From Bacteroidetes bacterium 43-16 (lineage in GTDB: Bacteria > Bacteroidota > Bacteroidia > Chitinophagales > Chitinophagaceae): 64,000 nucleotides of DNA. Positions 63,403 through 64,000 of this stretch are shown here, piece by piece (position 1 is the stretch's first letter; each line of letters starts with the position of its first letter). The stretch lies in the NCBI GenBank assembly GCA_001897525.1, contig MKTB01000007.1, positions 1 to 64,000 of the forward strand, read 5' to 3'. The translations under genes were made by a program, and so were the position numbers. The notes beneath the pieces are model-generated. The model worked only from the letters and a program-made list of their open reading frames with translations. It had not been told where the DNA came from and made no database searches.

Positions 63403-63618
63403 TTAAATTTTTTCGGAGAATACGCCAACATAGTCAGCAATTTTTCCACCGGTAAATCCAGATCTGCAAGTTGGGCAGGTTGGCGGAATGCCGGTAAATC
63501 CGGAACGACATTCAGGACATAAAGGATCAAATCCAGGAATATCTTCTTCTCTGAAATTAGTCTGAACAGGCCTGTTAGATAATGTGGTTACTTCTGATTG
63601 GTTTGTTTGATTTTTCAT
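63403..63618 (-). CDS. RiPP precursor peptide with two CPxCRSGFTG motifs
   Basis: A 71-residue peptide. The leader-like N-terminus (MKNQTNQSEVTTLSNRPVQT, then NFREEDIPGFDPL) has no cysteine. Residues 34-43 and 48-57 are CPECRSGFTG and CPTCRSGFTG, giving Cys 34, 37, 48 and 51, followed by a short tail GKIADYVGVFSEKI. Doubled, cysteine-bearing core repeats directly upstream of a DUF692 gene are expected for an MNIO substrate. The alternative is a small zinc ribbon with two CPxC knuckles; the SGFTG repeats and the gene position favour a modified peptide. It is the first gene of the operon. Confidence 0.82.
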   Translation of the reverse strand: MKNQTNQSEVTTLSNRPVQTNFREEDIPGFDPLCPECRSGFTGIPPTCPTCRSGFTGGKIADYVGVFSEKI

Positions 63619-64000
63619 TTCTTTTCTAAGTTTAGATGTCTCCTACTCTATAAGCTTTTCGGAATACGCTTGTATTGTGTACATTAAAAATAATCCATTT
63701 AGATAATAAAAAAAAATATTTTTCTGGCACCGTATTATAACAGGCAATACAAATATTCGGAAATAGCCTATTACAACATAATTAAAAACCATGTAACGAT
63801 GTCTCCACCTGTCTCATAAAGAAGATAAGCGTACTTCCGTTATATTTTGTCGTTTAAACACAAACTAAAGTAATCATCAATGCAGACTTATCTGCAAAAA
63901 AATAATTACGGTTAATAAGAACCCGCTCCTGACAAGGATTACAAAAAAACAGCCTGTATGAATTAATCATTTTTTTTGCGGAAATTAAGCGTCCTCAAAC
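63619..64000. other. Upstream region of the MNIO operon, no gene recognised
   Basis: About 380 AT-rich bases. The minus-strand promoter of the RiPP operon should lie here, but no convincing TAnnTTTG/TTTG pair was found in the first 100 bases upstream of the precursor. No open frame of note is seen up to the window edge. Confidence 0.45.

Overview
The window looks like a chromosomal segment of a Bacteroidota bacterium, most likely a member of the Chitinophagales. Three secreted proteins end in type A sorting domains of the type IX secretion system. Several promoters match the Bacteroidota -7 box TAnnTTTG, one of them with a correctly spaced TTTG -33 box. There are lysine/alanine-rich histone-like proteins and many Bacteroidota-typical families (DUF4159, DUF4476, DUF937-OmpA, carboxypeptidase-regulatory-like proteins, SusCD-free cell-surface proteins). 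Genus and species cannot be read from the sequence.

Positions 1-54,240 are mostly ordinary chromosome. From left to right: a PPK2 polyphosphate kinase; a secreted protein with a caspase-like His/Cys pair; a run of three paralogous secreted proteins; rplU-rpmA with a histone H1-like gene; a heptosyltransferase-like enzyme; a thiolase and kbl; a DUF937-OmpA protein, an M23 peptidase and rsmE; hemL and sdaA; fusA; an rfaE2-like nucleotidyltransferase; a large adhesin-like type IX secretion substrate; a B1 metallo-beta-lactamase lipoprotein; envelope proteins (SanA-like, M48, polysaccharide deacetylase, PIG-L deacetylase); dapB, a phosphohexomutase, a HerA-like ATPase and corA. Genes for the cell envelope dominate.

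Positions 54,251-61,700, directly after a tRNA-Arg(CCG) gene, are an AT-rich accessory region. It holds a DUF892 ferritin-like protein with a histone-like tail, small orphan genes, an IS1595-type transposase with an overlapping passenger gene, a candidate structured RNA, a frameshifted gene, and six copies of a dispersed repeat whose ends are complementary (CCCGG...CCGGG). All copies point the same way and lie between small genes and terminators, so the layout resembles a cassette array; no integrase is visible.

Positions 61,707-63,618 are the most interesting part: a compact peptide-modification (RiPP) operon on the minus strand. A 71-residue precursor with two copies of the motif CPxCRSGFTG is followed by a long hairpin, a DUF692/MNIO iron oxidase and an overlapping partner protein of the MbnC/TglI type. 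The expected reading is that the oxidase and partner modify the cysteines of the precursor. The doubled core motif does not match the methanobactin or 3-thiaglutamate precursors as I know them, so the product may be new.
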